Shown here: piece by piece, positions 9,761 through 20,040 of the stretch | How the letters are laid out: each line of letters starts with the position of its first letter | How positions within the stretch are numbered: the stretch's first letter is position 1 | NCBI GenBank assembly: GCA_950022655.1 | Contig: OX465580.1 | Coordinates: 127,517,016-127,581,015 of the forward strand | Length of the DNA: 64,000 nucleotides | Direction of reading: 5' to 3' | Source: Alentia gelatinosa | Lineage: Eukaryota; Annelida; Polychaeta; Phyllodocida; Polynoidae | Notes under the pieces: generated by a model | The model's input: only the letters and a program-made list of their open reading frames with translations | Databases searched by the model: none | Told to the model about the DNA's origin: nothing | Position numbers and translations under genes: made by a program

Positions 9761-10023
9761 TTTCGAAACTCCACTGATTCCCCCCACCCACCAACAGCCT
9801 AAGTATTTGGCCCCATTATAGCACCTGACTTTGTGGAGCAGTCAGCAGAACCTACGGCTGAGAATGCGAACGTCGGAAGTTCGATCCCCGCTATCGGCAG
9901 TCTGATTTGTCATTTTTCTTTATTTTTCGGACTCGATGAAGTCGCTAGTAGTATAGAAAAAGCGCCGGTAGTGGGTATTCGTTCAATGGTAACTCTGTAA
10001 GTAGTGCATACAAATTGTACCTT

Positions 10024-10140
10024 TTACCAGGCTCCCATAGACCGTATACCGTCAGTGTAGCTGGACAGATATTGACAAAGCACGCATCATCGGAACGCCT
10101 GACATCCACAGTCCCAGCCAGGCTCAACCCCCGTCTCTAC
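10024..10140 (-). CDS. Candidate internal exon, unknown protein
   Basis: Read on the minus strand, cctctctgtag precedes an open frame that reaches GAGCCTG|gtaaaag, a fair donor, after 39 codons. If not spliced there, the frame stays open to a stop at about 9945. Acceptor phase would be 0 and donor phase 1. It contains two cysteines and no low-complexity sequence. I do not recognise it. Acceptor strength is modest, so this is weak. Confidence 0.18.
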
Positions 10141-10368
10141 AGAGAGGCTATTTTCTACAGGATGTATTTCTGATAGAGACGTATTTACCTCAGCGGGGAT
10201 AGACTGAAGCGGGCCAGAGATTGGCTCTTCCATGCGGGCAAGCGGCGGCTGTACTCGGGACCACTTGGGTGGTGGGAGATGGGGTGGGAGTGGGATGGGG
10301 TCTCGAGGGTGGGACTGGAGCCCCGATCGGGAAGCCAGGGCGGGGATGGGGAGCAGTGGTGCAATAAT

Positions 10369-10682
10369 ATGGAGAAACCAAACAAAAGTTAGTCATGTTG
10401 TTGTTTATTGCACAATGGCAAGATCGTGTATTACTGCGCGAGGCGAAGCCGAGAGCAGAAATACGCGATCTTGCCAGAGTGCGATGAACAATAACACGAC
10501 TAACTCGAGTTTGGTTTAGAATTTATCCTACCCTGCCCGTCTAAATTACTTCTACATTAACGAATGACGTCATTTGTCAAGTGCATCCCACTAGAGCGAT
10601 ATTTTTCATTTTTCTGAACTCCATACCGAATACAGTGACCCAATGTTCAGCCTATGGAGTTCTTCATTAGGGGTTGGATAAA
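10369..10682 (-). mobile_element. BFE-4 bipartite foldback element
   Basis: It begins tatggagaaaccaaac. Hairpin arms gttagtcatgttgttgttta and aacaataacacgactaac surround the tip gcgcgaggcgaagccgagag. Domain 1 is then ccctgcccg to attaggggttggata. A full copy at 39420 is inserted inside a BFE-3. Confidence 0.75.
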
Positions 10683-10689
10683 GACCTTT

Positions 10690-11060
10690 TCGAAATGGGG
10701 AGCGGTGACTGGGCGGGCAGGCAAGGGAGGAGGGCGGGCGGGGTGCTGGAGGGGCAGAGGCCGGGAGCTGGAGGGGGAGGCGCCGGGAGGTGGGGGTAAG
10801 GTGTCCGGGTGGCGTTATCTGGCAGCGTGTTGACTCATGCCCCGATCACTGCACACGTGGAGGCGTCACTTGTAGGAGTGTGTGTTTGTAGCGTCAACAC
10901 CCGGCGCCGTGACGCCGGGACCCTACACTCCCACCCCGCCACCCACACGCCGCCCCCTCCCTCTACAGTGTCCGGGTCTGGGGATCTGCCCAATGCACTC
11001 TCCACACACGTACCGTTTGAATATTCTCAAGCTGTACCGTTATTTATCTCACCTCTGGTA
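10690..11060. promoter_or_regulatory. GC-rich island
   Basis: This is a second unique GC-rich block with many ggcggg and ccggg words. A plus-strand ATG at 10695 opens a Gly/Arg-rich frame ending at a gtaagg donor (10796). The strong G bias makes such a frame unremarkable. It may be a promoter, but no flanking exon supports this. Confidence 0.3.
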
Positions 11061-11066
11061 TTTTAA

Positions 11067-11431
11067 GCCTTTAAGGACGCCTGCCTGGGGCCCAGCTACT
11101 GCCATGAGGACGAGTGCTGGTAGCAGTTTGTCTGGCTCGAGGACGGCCACATAATAGTTAAAACTGATATCCAAGTTTGTAATCATGTGGGATCATGATC
11201 ATAATCATAAATATTTTATTTCTTTTTAATAGAAATACTAAATATGATGTTATATCTACATATTCTGAAGATTTCATGAATATTGCTCTATCATTTCTTT
11301 GTTAAAACATTTTTGTTAATATTGGGACCACGATGCCAGAAGGCATCATGCATCTTTAGTGCAGTGATGCCTCAAGGCATCATGCATCTTTAGCGCGGTG
11401 ATGCCTCCGGGCATCATGCGTCCTTAAAGGG
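11067..11431 (+). mobile_element. piggyBac-like non-autonomous element with TTAA target duplication
   Basis: Ends GCCTTTAAGGACG and CGTCCTTAAAGGG are inverted repeats, flanked by TTAA at 11063-11066 and 11432-11435. A TTAA duplication with CCYTT-type ends is the hallmark of the piggyBac superfamily. Inside, near the right end, gatgcct-aggcatc palindromes repeat at about 37 bp. There is no transposase. Bases 11436-11630 are AT-rich with agcgtgc-type repeats and otherwise empty. Confidence 0.85.
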
Positions 11432-11639
11432 TTAAGAGCGTACCCGCACGCTCTATATATGTTGCCTAGAGGCTATTAGAGCGTGCTCGCAGACAATATA
11501 TATATATACGTTGCCTAGAGGTTAGAGTGGTCATATATTACTCGTTTACTGGAGTACCCCCTTGTTCAGTAGATCTATTTTATGATTTCTTGGTTGAATA
11601 AGTGCGTCAGTATATGTCGGCATCCTTTTCGTTAGTTTG

Positions 11640-11830
11640 GTGACTTAGAAGTCAGGGATTCAAATCCCGGTCGGGTCATACCAAAGGCTTCAACAAAATG
11701 GTACCCACTTCTCGTTAGGATTAACACCCGCCATAAGAATGAGGAGCAGGACCTCTGTATCGCCCATGATTGTACACACAATATTCCCTCAATACAAATT
11801 ATTAAACCGAAAGAAAATAAAATCTAAGGA
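11640..11830 (+). mobile_element. tRNA-derived SINE (second family)
   Basis: A B-box-like ggattcaaatcccggtcggg follows cttagaagtcag. The body (atggtacccacttctcgtta, acacccgcc) then runs into an A-rich end near aaaccgaaagaaaataaaat. Only one copy is seen in this window. Confidence 0.55.
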
Positions 11831-12100
11831 CATGAAATGTGGAACTTGTCTCAGCATAAGATTTACATTATCTGTCAAGAAACACTTCAAATTGAGATAA
11901 AGTCGGACCCGTTCAGAATAAGTGTGTATTTCAGCCCATGACGCATCAGAAACCTTCTAACTTGAATTTGATTCTGCAACTCCCACGAGTCCACCGTGAC
12001 AGCTGATCTTTATCTCAATATAGCTTCGTCAAACAACGTCTTGAATACTGAATCCATAAGTCCTAATGCCTTTAAGTTTAATATATATCGAGTATTGTCG

Positions 12101-12376
12101 TTTATCTTAGCCTGGTATAAACGTCCATAGGCTTAGCATTGCGAACTCGTTCACAACGGGCTTGCGAGAACGGTAACTCGTTCTCAACGGGTGATAAAGA
12201 GATAAATATTTCCAGGCTAAGATAAAAACAGAAACATATTCGTGTTTGGTCTGAGTCCCTGTTCACCATCTCGTTTGGAGTGCTTCAGAATATTCACTCG
12301 GCTATCGCCTTGTTCCTATTACTGCGCACTCCAAACTCGATGGCGAACGGAGCCACAGACCAAAGACTCATCAATT
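12101..12376 (+). mobile_element. BFE-6 bipartite foldback element
   Basis: Domain 1 runs from ttatcttagcctgg to ccaggctaagataaa and contains tccataggcttagcattg. Hairpin arms catctcgtttggagtgc and gcactccaaactcgatgg surround the tip actcggctatcgccttgtt. Relatives lie at 30590 and 61022. Confidence 0.75.
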
Positions 12377-12392
12377 TCCTTCATATTATAAG

Positions 12393-12696
12393 TTATCCTA
12401 CCCCTAATATAAAATCCCATAGGCTTAACATTGGGTTTCCGTATGCCACGCTGACTGGCATACGGATATATATACGCCACTAGTGGCATACAGCATTGTT
12501 ATCACGTAATATTCCAAAATTGAGGAGATAGAGTAGGATAAAATCAGAACCTGATTCGTTTTAATCTTGTCCATCGCATTCCACTCCTGAAGTTTTGGCT
12601 CCAGACTTCACTCGGCTTCGCCTCATGAAGTCACTTTGCCAAACTCCAGTCGTGGAATACGGTGGACAAGATTAAACCTCATCCAGTTTTACGATA
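12393..12696 (+). mobile_element. BFE-5 bipartite foldback element
   Basis: Domain 1 is ttatcctacccc to agggtaggataaa-like, with cccataggcttaacattggg. Hairpin arms tttaatcttgtccatcgcat and tggacaagattaaa, plus inner cttcactcggcttcgcctca, end at gttttacgata. Confidence 0.8.
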
Positions 12697-12733
12697 ATAT
12701 CTCATTCGTATTACACGATACCGTCCTGATTGG

Positions 12734-13034
12734 GGTCGGGGAGTTAGCTCCGCGGTTAAGACACTGGACTTGTAATCCCAAGGTTGTGGTAAGAACCGGT
12801 AATGGTCCCAGTGCCGCCACTCTTCTCCTTCATCCCCAGCAGTTGTAGATTTACTGTGATATCAAAGGCCAATCCTTCTCAAAACATGTCTATGTGGTGT
12901 TGGAAGTAAAATATCTCTCACTTTGGTAAATGTGTAGGGATGAGATTTCTACCTGGATTCATTAGGAACCTTGAGAAAGTTTGGTACCAACCGGTAATGG
13001 TCAACTGGACGTTAAAGCAAACCGACCAACCAAC
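12734..13034 (+). mobile_element. SINE-1, full-length copy with tRNA-like head
   Basis: The head ggggagttagctccgcggtt...cactggacttgtaatccca has the A-box layout of a tRNA. The body includes aaggccaatccttctc and gggatgagatttctacctg. The tail ggtcaactggacgttaaagc leads into caaac-type repeats. Other copies lie at 19495, 19688, 54813, 56549 and 62395. Confidence 0.8.
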
Positions 13035-13441
13035 GATCTGTCCTGATTTACTGTTGCCTAATTTAAAACATTTGTCCTTGGTATGATTTGACCTCTGCTC
13101 TTCGCTATAAATAAAACTACCAAAAACCATGAACCTCAAAGTAATTCTATGCTCTCATATTATACTGCCTAGACACCATTCTGGTCACATATGAACTCAA
13201 TTCAGTTATTTTTCTTGATAGCACACTGATTCTTCTTAAATAATGATTTTTCTGCCTACCACGTCAGAGAAATAAATGGCATTAAATTCCATCCTTGTCA
13301 GATCTGGGAGAAATTCATTTTCTGGCAGCGGTCCCAGTCTACAGCATCCCACTCCCTGGAGAAATTCACAATCTTACATTAGATTACACAGGACGGACAT
13401 TGAGGCTGATGTATGACATTCACAAAACGCATTACGCTTAC

Positions 13442-13618
13442 CTCGCTAACTCAAGACGAATGTGATGGGCTGACATGCCATGACTGATGCTCAGAAAAGC
13501 GTCGTGATATACAGAGACATGGTTAGTGTGCCTGAATGGAATCTGTTCAGAGATATTTTGGTCGAAAATAAGAAGATTGCTGTTGTACATGATGGCCTTA
13601 TTCCACTGACCATAATTT
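13442..13618 (-). CDS. Candidate internal exon, best-supported of the minus-strand set
   Basis: Read on the minus strand, gtgtatccatgttttag leads into 177 nt open throughout (58 full codons). They end GCGAG|gtaagcg, a near-consensus donor. Both borders are phase 2, so the exon is symmetric and could be skipped without a frameshift. The peptide is rich in His, Asn, Ile and Ser, with no repeats, and includes SEQIPFRHTNHVSVYHD. Diverged copies of its middle sit at 24481-24530 and 24783-24832 in the same orientation, one still open. Thirty bases upstream of the acceptor is an 80-bp (AT)n run. The family is not recognised. I think it is a real exon, or a recently dead one, on the strength of the splice sites plus length. 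Confidence 0.4.
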
Positions 13619-13649
13619 CTAAAACATGGATACACTAAGGGACTATGAA

Positions 13650-13650
<1 letters not shown>

Positions 13651-13730
<80 letters not shown>
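13651..13730. repeat. (AT)n microsatellite, about 40 units
   Basis: Uninterrupted alternating AT. It keeps Tyr-Ile frames open on both strands, which is an artefact. Confidence 0.98.
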
Positions 13731-13734
<4 letters not shown>

Positions 13735-13861
13735 AAACATATTTTTTTCCAATTCTTTTGGGGCAGAGGATAAATTATATTTTTATCTCTGTCCCCGCAA
13801 TTTTTTTTTGAGTCGTACACGGACAGAACGCCTCGTCTCAACCAATATATCCGATGTATAT

Positions 13862-13955
13862 ATATGCATCTTAGTTGGAAATTGGAAGAGAAAACTGTAA
13901 AAATATAAATAGACATGTGTCTCTTAGTTGGAAATTGGAAGAGAAAACTGCGAAA
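13862..13955. repeat. Short direct duplication
   Basis: The phrase cttagttggaaattggaaga occurs at 13870 and 13923. Otherwise 13740-14300 shows no recognisable feature. Confidence 0.6.
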
Positions 13956-14305
13956 ATATCTCCACAGTGGATCATAAGATATACTCAGAATACAAATGGA
14001 AATGTATGTATGGAATACAGAAGTATTTTGTATTACAAACAACATATGTATGTAATGCAAAAGGTTGTGACTATAGAGCTGCATGACTTTTCCCCAAACT
14101 CCATATGTTTTAGTACTAGAGCTGACAATGTGCTTTCACCACAGTAGACAGAGTGGCACTAGTCGTCATTCAGACAGCAGGGAGGGCCACCACTCAGAGT
14201 AGACGCGGGATGTGTAATAACACGACGTCTGGTAGAACTGGGCATAGAGCAGCTCAGTGAAAAGTCTGTATGTCTGTTGTGCCAATACCTCATTACTCCC
14301 TCAAT

Positions 14306-14500
14306 AGGCCTGTTCTCATCGGCCCACGAAAAGGGTGTAGATTTTTTTAGTTCTCCTAATAGCCTATTTACATTGGCCCTCACCGATATACAATCAGGCA
14401 CCACCGACGGACCTTTAGCACTGGTGAGACAAAATGGAAATGGGCTATTAGGAGAACTAAAAAAATCTACCACCTTTCCATCGGTCAATGGAAACGGGCC
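14306..14500. mobile_element. MITE with about 70-bp terminal inverted repeats
   Basis: The left arm runs from ggcctgttctcatcgg through tttttttagttctcctaata to cccatt-like sequence near 14375. The right arm is its complement from gacaaaatggaaatggg to atggaaacgggcc. Only about 50 bp lies between the arms. Confidence 0.7.
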
Positions 14501-14525
14501 ATATGCATATTTACAATGTTACTTT

Positions 14526-15090
14526 AATTCATTTCACCCTTGGTATTTTTCTCTATAGACTTAGAATTGAGAACTCGTACTCAATGTCCATGGAGTATGG
14601 AGAACTAATACTCAATGGGGGATTATGCCACAAACTTTAGCCAATTAGTCAATATGAGGGGCGAGATAAATTTAGAAAGCTATTCAAGTTTAAAATCAGA
14701 GCTCGATTCCATCTCGTTTGAATCGCTACGTAATTCATGTCCATGGAGTATGGAGAAGTAATACTCAATAGGGGATTATGCCACAAACTTTAGCCAATTA
14801 GTCAATATGAGGGGCGAGATAAATTTAGAAAGCTATTCAAGTTTAAAATCAGAGCTCGATTCCATCTCGTTTGAATCGCTACGTAATTCATGTCCATGGA
14901 GTACGGAGAAGTAATACTCAATAGGGGATTATGCCACAAACTTTAGCCAATTAGTCAATATGAGGGGCGAGATAAATTTAGAAAGCTATTCAAGTTTAAA
15001 ATCAGAGCTCGATTCCATCTCGTTTGAATCGCTACGTAATTCATGCGGCCTCGCCGTGTGAATTGATATGCCATTAAACTATGCTATTCA
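14526..15090 (+). mobile_element. BFE-1 element with internal 153-bp triplication
   Basis: Domain 1 starts tttcacccttgg. The block starting atgtccatggagta at 14584 repeats at 14737 and 14890, each copy carrying the end of domain 1 plus the first hairpin arm. Only the last copy is followed by the tip gcggcctcgccgtg. The second arm is degraded. Confidence 0.8.
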
Positions 15091-15477
15091 AACCAGCCAT
15101 GGACATTGTATATGTTTTTTTACACAAAGTTATGAAGTGTATACCTAGGGTAGCATGTAAAATGATCCTGTAGAGATGAAGAGAGGCACCTAAGTGCTTG
15201 ATTATTGGGATTGTGGATTAATTCAGCACCATTCTGGTCTGCATTGTAACAGATATCCTCATTAGCATTACATACCTACCATGGATTGGATATTGCAAGG
15301 CACATTAGAGCGAATTATAAACATGATCCTAGGCTGGTTGCTAATACAGATTAAAATTTGAATTTTTGTTTGCGATAGCGTGAACATCTAGCAACGTCCA
15401 AATATATATCTTTATCCCCAAAATTACAGTATTAGTTTGGTTCAATACCTTATAGTCATGTGACTGGCCCACCTAAT

Positions 15478-15588
15478 GGGTTGGTCGACACGGGGGCTGT
15501 TAACGTACATTAGCTGTACCCCAGAAGCCCTGTGTGGTATTGGGTGTTGCTCGCCCAACAGCATTCCCGTGTCGAGCCAACCAATATA
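15478..15588. repeat. Isolated hairpin, about 110 bp
   Basis: Arms gggttggtcgacacggggg and cccgtgtcgagccaacc, with an inner ctgtt/aacag step, enclose a roughly 60-bp loop. It may be domain 2 of another BFE family whose domain 1 is not recognisable. Bases 15090-15470 show nothing else. Confidence 0.5.
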
Positions 15589-15598
15589 CCACCAACAC

Positions 15599-15975
15599 CT
15601 TATCTCACCCCTGGTACAAGTCTAGCCATAGGAAAACATTATACCCATGTTAAGTGCCAATACTATGATGTGAGATGACATCATAATCAACTGGCCAATC
15701 AGCAGCTACAGAGAGCAGACAACACATCAATATTCATACATTCCTAACAGGATTTGCAAATTAATTTGAATTATTCTGATATTGTGATGCTATAATGATG
15801 TCAACAAAAAGGGTGAGATAAATCCAGAACTGCACTCGAATAATAAAATAAACAATACTCCGCTTGTTTGGATGTGCCGTAATCGTCACTCAGCTTCACC
15901 TTTATGTCAATTTCCGCATCTAACCACGTGGAGTATTATTTATTTATAGGATTCTCCATCCAGTTCTATATAAAT
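15599..15975 (+). mobile_element. BFE-9 bipartite foldback element
   Basis: Domain 1 runs ttatctcacccctggtacaa to aaagggtgagataaa. Hairpin arms aaataaacaatactccgc and gtggagtattatttattt surround tip cactcagcttcaccttta. A copy lacking one arm is at 34679. Confidence 0.7.
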
Positions 15976-16118
15976 TTGCGCTACCTCACAGCTGACATTG
16001 ATCCACTAGGAGGTCCCCACACACCCTCACCATTACACGAGTCGAAGACGAGTGACATTACGGAGCCAACAAAATGAGTGGCATAAATAAACTCAAACTC
16101 AAACGAGTGGTGTCTAGA

Positions 16119-16252
16119 TTTTATCCTACCCCGGTTCCATATTTTTTCAGTATCAGAAAGTAGTGGCATAAACAACACTTTATGTCACTACCCGTGACAT
16201 AAACAAATCCCTTGTTAAGCCTATGGCGTTTTTTATTAGGGGTAGGATAATA
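16119..16252 (-). mobile_element. BFE-8 domain 1 (partial)
   Basis: It spans ttatcctaccccgg to aggggtaggataa, with gttaagcctatgg and cactttatgtcac shared with 3503-3871. Bases 16255-16530 are unique and moderately GC-rich, open on both strands, with good acceptors on each. I could not choose a strand. Confidence 0.55.
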
Positions 16253-16531
16253 TCAATGACAGCACGGCCGTCTGCATAGCATCGTGGACCTGGAGCGTGT
16301 AGAGCCTGAGGTCCTCCAGTGTGCTCCTTCATCCCAACATTCCTCCCGACACCACGCCCTCCCCTCCGCAGCTGACTCTGACACACACGCTTGTATGATG
16401 GCCACTGGTCTAGACCACCAGGAGTGGCTCCTGTGTGGAGAGGGAGGGTGGGTTGTGTATGTCTAGCTGATATTGTGCAGCTCCCAGCAAGACAGCCTCC
16501 CATATCCATGTAGGATCACGATGCTTGATAC

Positions 16532-16981
16532 TATAGAGGAAACCTATGAAAGTTTAGGGACAGAGCTTGTATCCCATTGAGATTTAATCGCGTAGTAATT
16601 CACAAGGCAAAGCCGCATGAATCAAGTAGCGATTCAAGCGAGATGGGATCAAGCTCTGACCTTAAACTTGGATAGGTTTCTGAATGTATCTCACCCTTCA
16701 CATTGACTAGTAGGCTAACATTTGTGATATAATCCATCAATGAGTATTTTTTCTAAATACTCCATAGGCATTGAGTATGAGTTCCCAATGTTAAGTCTAT
16801 GAGGAAAATATGGGGTGAGATAAATACTACGACCAGGTGGATGAATACATTTCTAAATAAAACACAATACTTCTCTCTGACATAATACCCCATTGAGTAT
16901 TTTTCTAAATACTCACGTGGCGTTGGATACGAGATCCCAATGTTAGGTCTATGGGGAACAAATACCAGGGATGAGATAAAC
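16532..16981 (-). mobile_element. BFE-1 element plus adjoining second domain 1
   Basis: The complete element is 16532-16824 (tatagaggaaacc to ggggtgagataaa). A 55-bp spacer and another BFE-1 domain 1 (16880-16981) follow. The first element's domain 1 and the spacer recur, inverted, at 21850-21990. Confidence 0.7.
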
Positions 16982-17032
16982 GTTCTTGATGAAATGCACA
17001 ATAGAGAATGCTGCATTAATTAGAAGGAAACT

Positions 17033-17285
17033 CACGAGATGAAAATAACTTGGTTCATACTCCGCCGAGTTTGACAGTCGAGTAGTTTACGAATTGGTAA
17101 AACAAGGTGGATTAAGCACCACCTGGTTTCTGATTTACATGATCAGGAATATCAGTGGTTTTTATCATTATCAGGTCGTCTTAGTTTGACAGTGAGACGT
17201 GAATCACGTAATTTGGCCATTGGGTATCACTTACAATAACGTCACGGCCGTGGAGTAAGAGTTCGTAACGTTAGCCATTGATCTA
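17033..17285 (-). mobile_element. BFE-2 bipartite foldback element
   Basis: It starts ggaaactcacgagatgaaaa. The hairpin contains tactccgccgagtttgaca. Domain 1 ends gttcgtaacgttagcc. The arms are more eroded than in the 50-kb copies. Confidence 0.6.
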
Positions 17286-17289
17286 CTTA

Positions 17290-18220
17290 GGATAGTCCTA
17301 GGCCTTGCACCCACCAACGGCGATAGTCTACTATGGAACTCTCAAAAGGCTACGATTGGAATTGGCAAAATCTTATCAGGTGATATATCGGCGAATCATG
17401 CACCATGGCCACGATTAGCTACCGATAGGCTACGAAAAATCTAACACGTTGGATCCTATCGGAAGCTCTATGAGCTGGGCTATCGTTGGCTATCGTAGAG
17501 TCAATCGTAAAAACATGGTCCACTACCACGATTTTTCTGATCTCCTGATGAAATTCTATTCCAGTCAGGAAGTCAATCGTAAGGCCTATCGGGACGAGAA
17601 TCGACGTTGGTGGGGGTAAGCCTTAATGTTAGGCATACACTGGTTTAGGTGTATTTATGCTGACCATAAGCTATTTACCGGTTTTTGGGATGTGCACATG
17701 TCGCACCTAGTTAAGACTGCATTTCAGGTCGGCCTGTATTGCTATGCACTTCTGGGACCTTTACCTGCCTGCATCATTTATGTTGCGCACATATTAGCCA
17801 TTGATCTACCCAGGATAGTCTTAGGCCTTGCACCCAGCACCGCAATGGTCCGCGATAGAGCTCTCGATAGGCTACTATTGGAAATGGCAAAATCGTAGCC
17901 CATCGGGAGGTATTTGAAAGAGGCCTTTAATCATAGAACTCTGTCATGATCCAATCCATGGATCATGCTCCATGGCTACGATTAGCTACCGATAGGCTAC
18001 AGAAAATCTAACATGTTGGATCTTATCGGGAGCTATATCATTGGCATGCCAATCATAGACTATCGGTATCCAATCATGTGCTAAGAATCAATCGTAGAAA
18101 CATGGTCCACTGCCACAATTTTGTCCGACCTACCGATGAAGTCTTATTCCAATTGTGAAGCCAATCCTAAGGACTATCGGGACCAGAATCGGCATTGGTG
18201 GGTGCAAGGCTTTAATCTAA
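17290..18220. mobile_element. Two tandem MITE copies with inverted ends
   Basis: Copy one (17300-17628) has ends aggccttgcacccaccaacg and cgttggtgggggtaagcctt. Copy two (17822-18215) has ends aggccttgcacccagcaccg and cattggtgggtgcaaggctt. Both hold gattagctaccgataggcta. A spacer of about 190 bp lies between them. Confidence 0.7.
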
Positions 18221-18305
18221 GCTTTAATCTAAGCTTTCGGAATAAGGACTTATTTATCGGAATTCTGCTATCGTCTGCTATGTGCCAGATATTGATAAAG
18301 GGTAC

Positions 18306-18610
18306 TATCGTAAAACTGGATGAGTTTTAATCTTGACCACTGTATGCCACGACTGGCGTTTGGCATAGTGACTTCATGAGGCGAAGCCGAGTGAAGTCCG
18401 GAGCCAAAACTCCAGGAGTGGAATGCGGTGACCAAGATTAAAACGAATCAGGTTTTGATTTTATCCTACCCTATCTCCTCGATTTTGTAATATTACGTGA
18501 TAACAATGCTGTATGCCATTAGTGGCATATAAAACTCTGTATGCCAGTCGGCGTGGCATACGAAAACCCAATATTAAGCCTATGGGATTTTATATCAGGG
18601 GTAGGATAAA
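18306..18610 (-). mobile_element. BFE-5 bipartite foldback element
   Basis: It begins tatcgtaaaactggatgag. The hairpin tip is catgaggcgaagccgagtga. Domain 1 ends ggggtaggataaa. It mirrors the copies at 12393 and 55099. Bases 18611-18910 hold no assignable feature. Confidence 0.8.
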
Positions 18611-18917
18611 TGGTAACCCCGGTCGTTGCCTGGTGTAGGCGGAGACCTATGCCTGGTCGTGCGCTGGTGATTATGTGTTGAGCGCCTGCATGCATGTAGA
18701 CTGGTGACTATTGATGGGCATGAGGTACTCCGTCTTTGATGTCAGGTAAATCGATGCATGTCTGACCCTGATGCACCCCCTCCCTGATCTGAGGCTTCAC
18801 TGAGTTAACCTCTCAGAGGAGGGGGAGTCGACTCTCTCATGATGTGTCAGGTTTTACCACTGCCAGGATTAAAGAGGTGTCTCACTCTGCTTGGGGTTGA
18901 CTACATGACCTTTAGTA

Positions 18918-19325
18918 TCCACCTAATACAATATTGATTGTGTATCACTATACCCGGAGCATACAGATATGTCCACCTAATACAGACTGTCCATAGAAAA
19001 CACATAGAGATTGGTATCACCATGCCAGAAGCCTACAGATATGTTGTTTGCTCCAGGTTGCAAAAACTGGAGCATACGGAAAAATACTGTGTATGAAATA
19101 ATAGCTCGTACCTAAGTGAACTAATATTGGTACGCCGTTGATAGGAAAAGGTGGTTAATAGACACAATACAGACTGGTTCAAGATAAAAGCAGTTGCTTG
19201 CTTTTTGGAGTTGACTCTACGCAATATCCTCGCATGTGCTCGGATATCACTATGCATCAACTACTCGGGGCATACTACAGCTTGTATTTGAAACCTGTAA
19301 ATATTGTGTATATATTACTATAGAA
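18918..19325 (+). mobile_element. BFE-10 element, two leading units
   Basis: Two shortened copies of the tccacctaatac unit are followed by gttgtttgctccaggttgc and a hairpin with arms gataaaagcagttgcttgct and agcttgtatttgaaac. Confidence 0.65.
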
Positions 19326-19494
19326 AAGGAGATGAAGGTGTATAGAAGATAACCATCGAATCTCCGTAAGATCGCCAGTGTCAAAGGTGATTGATTCTCA
19401 CTTATCTCGGGACCCAATTTTTCTCTCAGACCATCAAGGTAGAACTGAATTACTGTTAAATCGTAGAGTTTAAATGCGTTTTACACAGTTAGCT

Positions 19495-19925
19495 CATGTC
19501 TATGTGGTGTGGGAAGTAAAAGAACTCTCACCTCGGTAAATGTCTAGGGGTGAGATTTCTACCTGAATTCATCACATAGATTCAGTCACCATCCTTGTAG
19601 TGTAAAAGAACCTCGAGAAAGTCTGGAATGGACCTATAATGGTTGACTGGACGTAAAATCAAATCAAACAAACAAACAAACAAAAAACACAGTTAACTCA
19701 GTGGCTGAGGCACTGGACTTGTAACCCCAAGGTTTTGGGATTAGTGGGCTTTAGTCTCACTGCATCCACTCATCTCCTTCAGCCCCAGTAGTGGTAGATT
19801 GACTGCTATATCAAAGGCCAATCCTTTTCATACCATGTCTATGCGGTGTGGGAACTAAAAGAACTCTTACCACAGTAAATGTGTAGGAGTGTGATTTCTA
19901 CCTAAATTCATCTCAATTCATCTCA
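19495..19925 (+). mobile_element. Two adjacent SINE-1 copies
   Basis: A 5'-truncated copy (19495-19686) ends in aaacaaacaaacaaa. A longer one follows (from about 19688) with ggctgaggcactggacttgt and the usual body. The second lacks the A-tail and abuts a BFE-10 fragment. Confidence 0.7.
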
Positions 19926-20040
19926 TAGATCAATATCCTTGAATGCGCTCGGATATTACTATGCGTCCACTCCTCTGAGCATACAACCGCTTGTATCTGA
20001 AACAGTGTGTTCATATCACTATAAAAAAAGGAGTTTTAAG
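19918..20040 (+). mobile_element. BFE-10 hairpin fragment
   Basis: It contains atgcgctcggatattactat and gagcatacaaccgcttgtat, the distal half of the hairpin. Bases 20041-20400 are unique, with a GC-rich patch near 20320, and otherwise empty. Confidence 0.5.

Noticed and set aside
9828..9905. tRNA-like stretch with gttcgatccccgc
   Set aside because: Only the T-arm word is tRNA-like; the acceptor and D arms do not form, and no tail or second copy identifies a SINE.
13635..14084. 149-residue minus-strand frame
   Set aside because: About a quarter is Tyr-Ile from the (AT)n run and the rest is AT-rich with no splice signals.
16255..16510. Minus-strand 109-residue frame and a plus-strand exon at 16368
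   Set aside because: Each strand offers an acceptor (ccctctccacacag; cctcccctccgcag) but phases and donors are poor and I could not choose.
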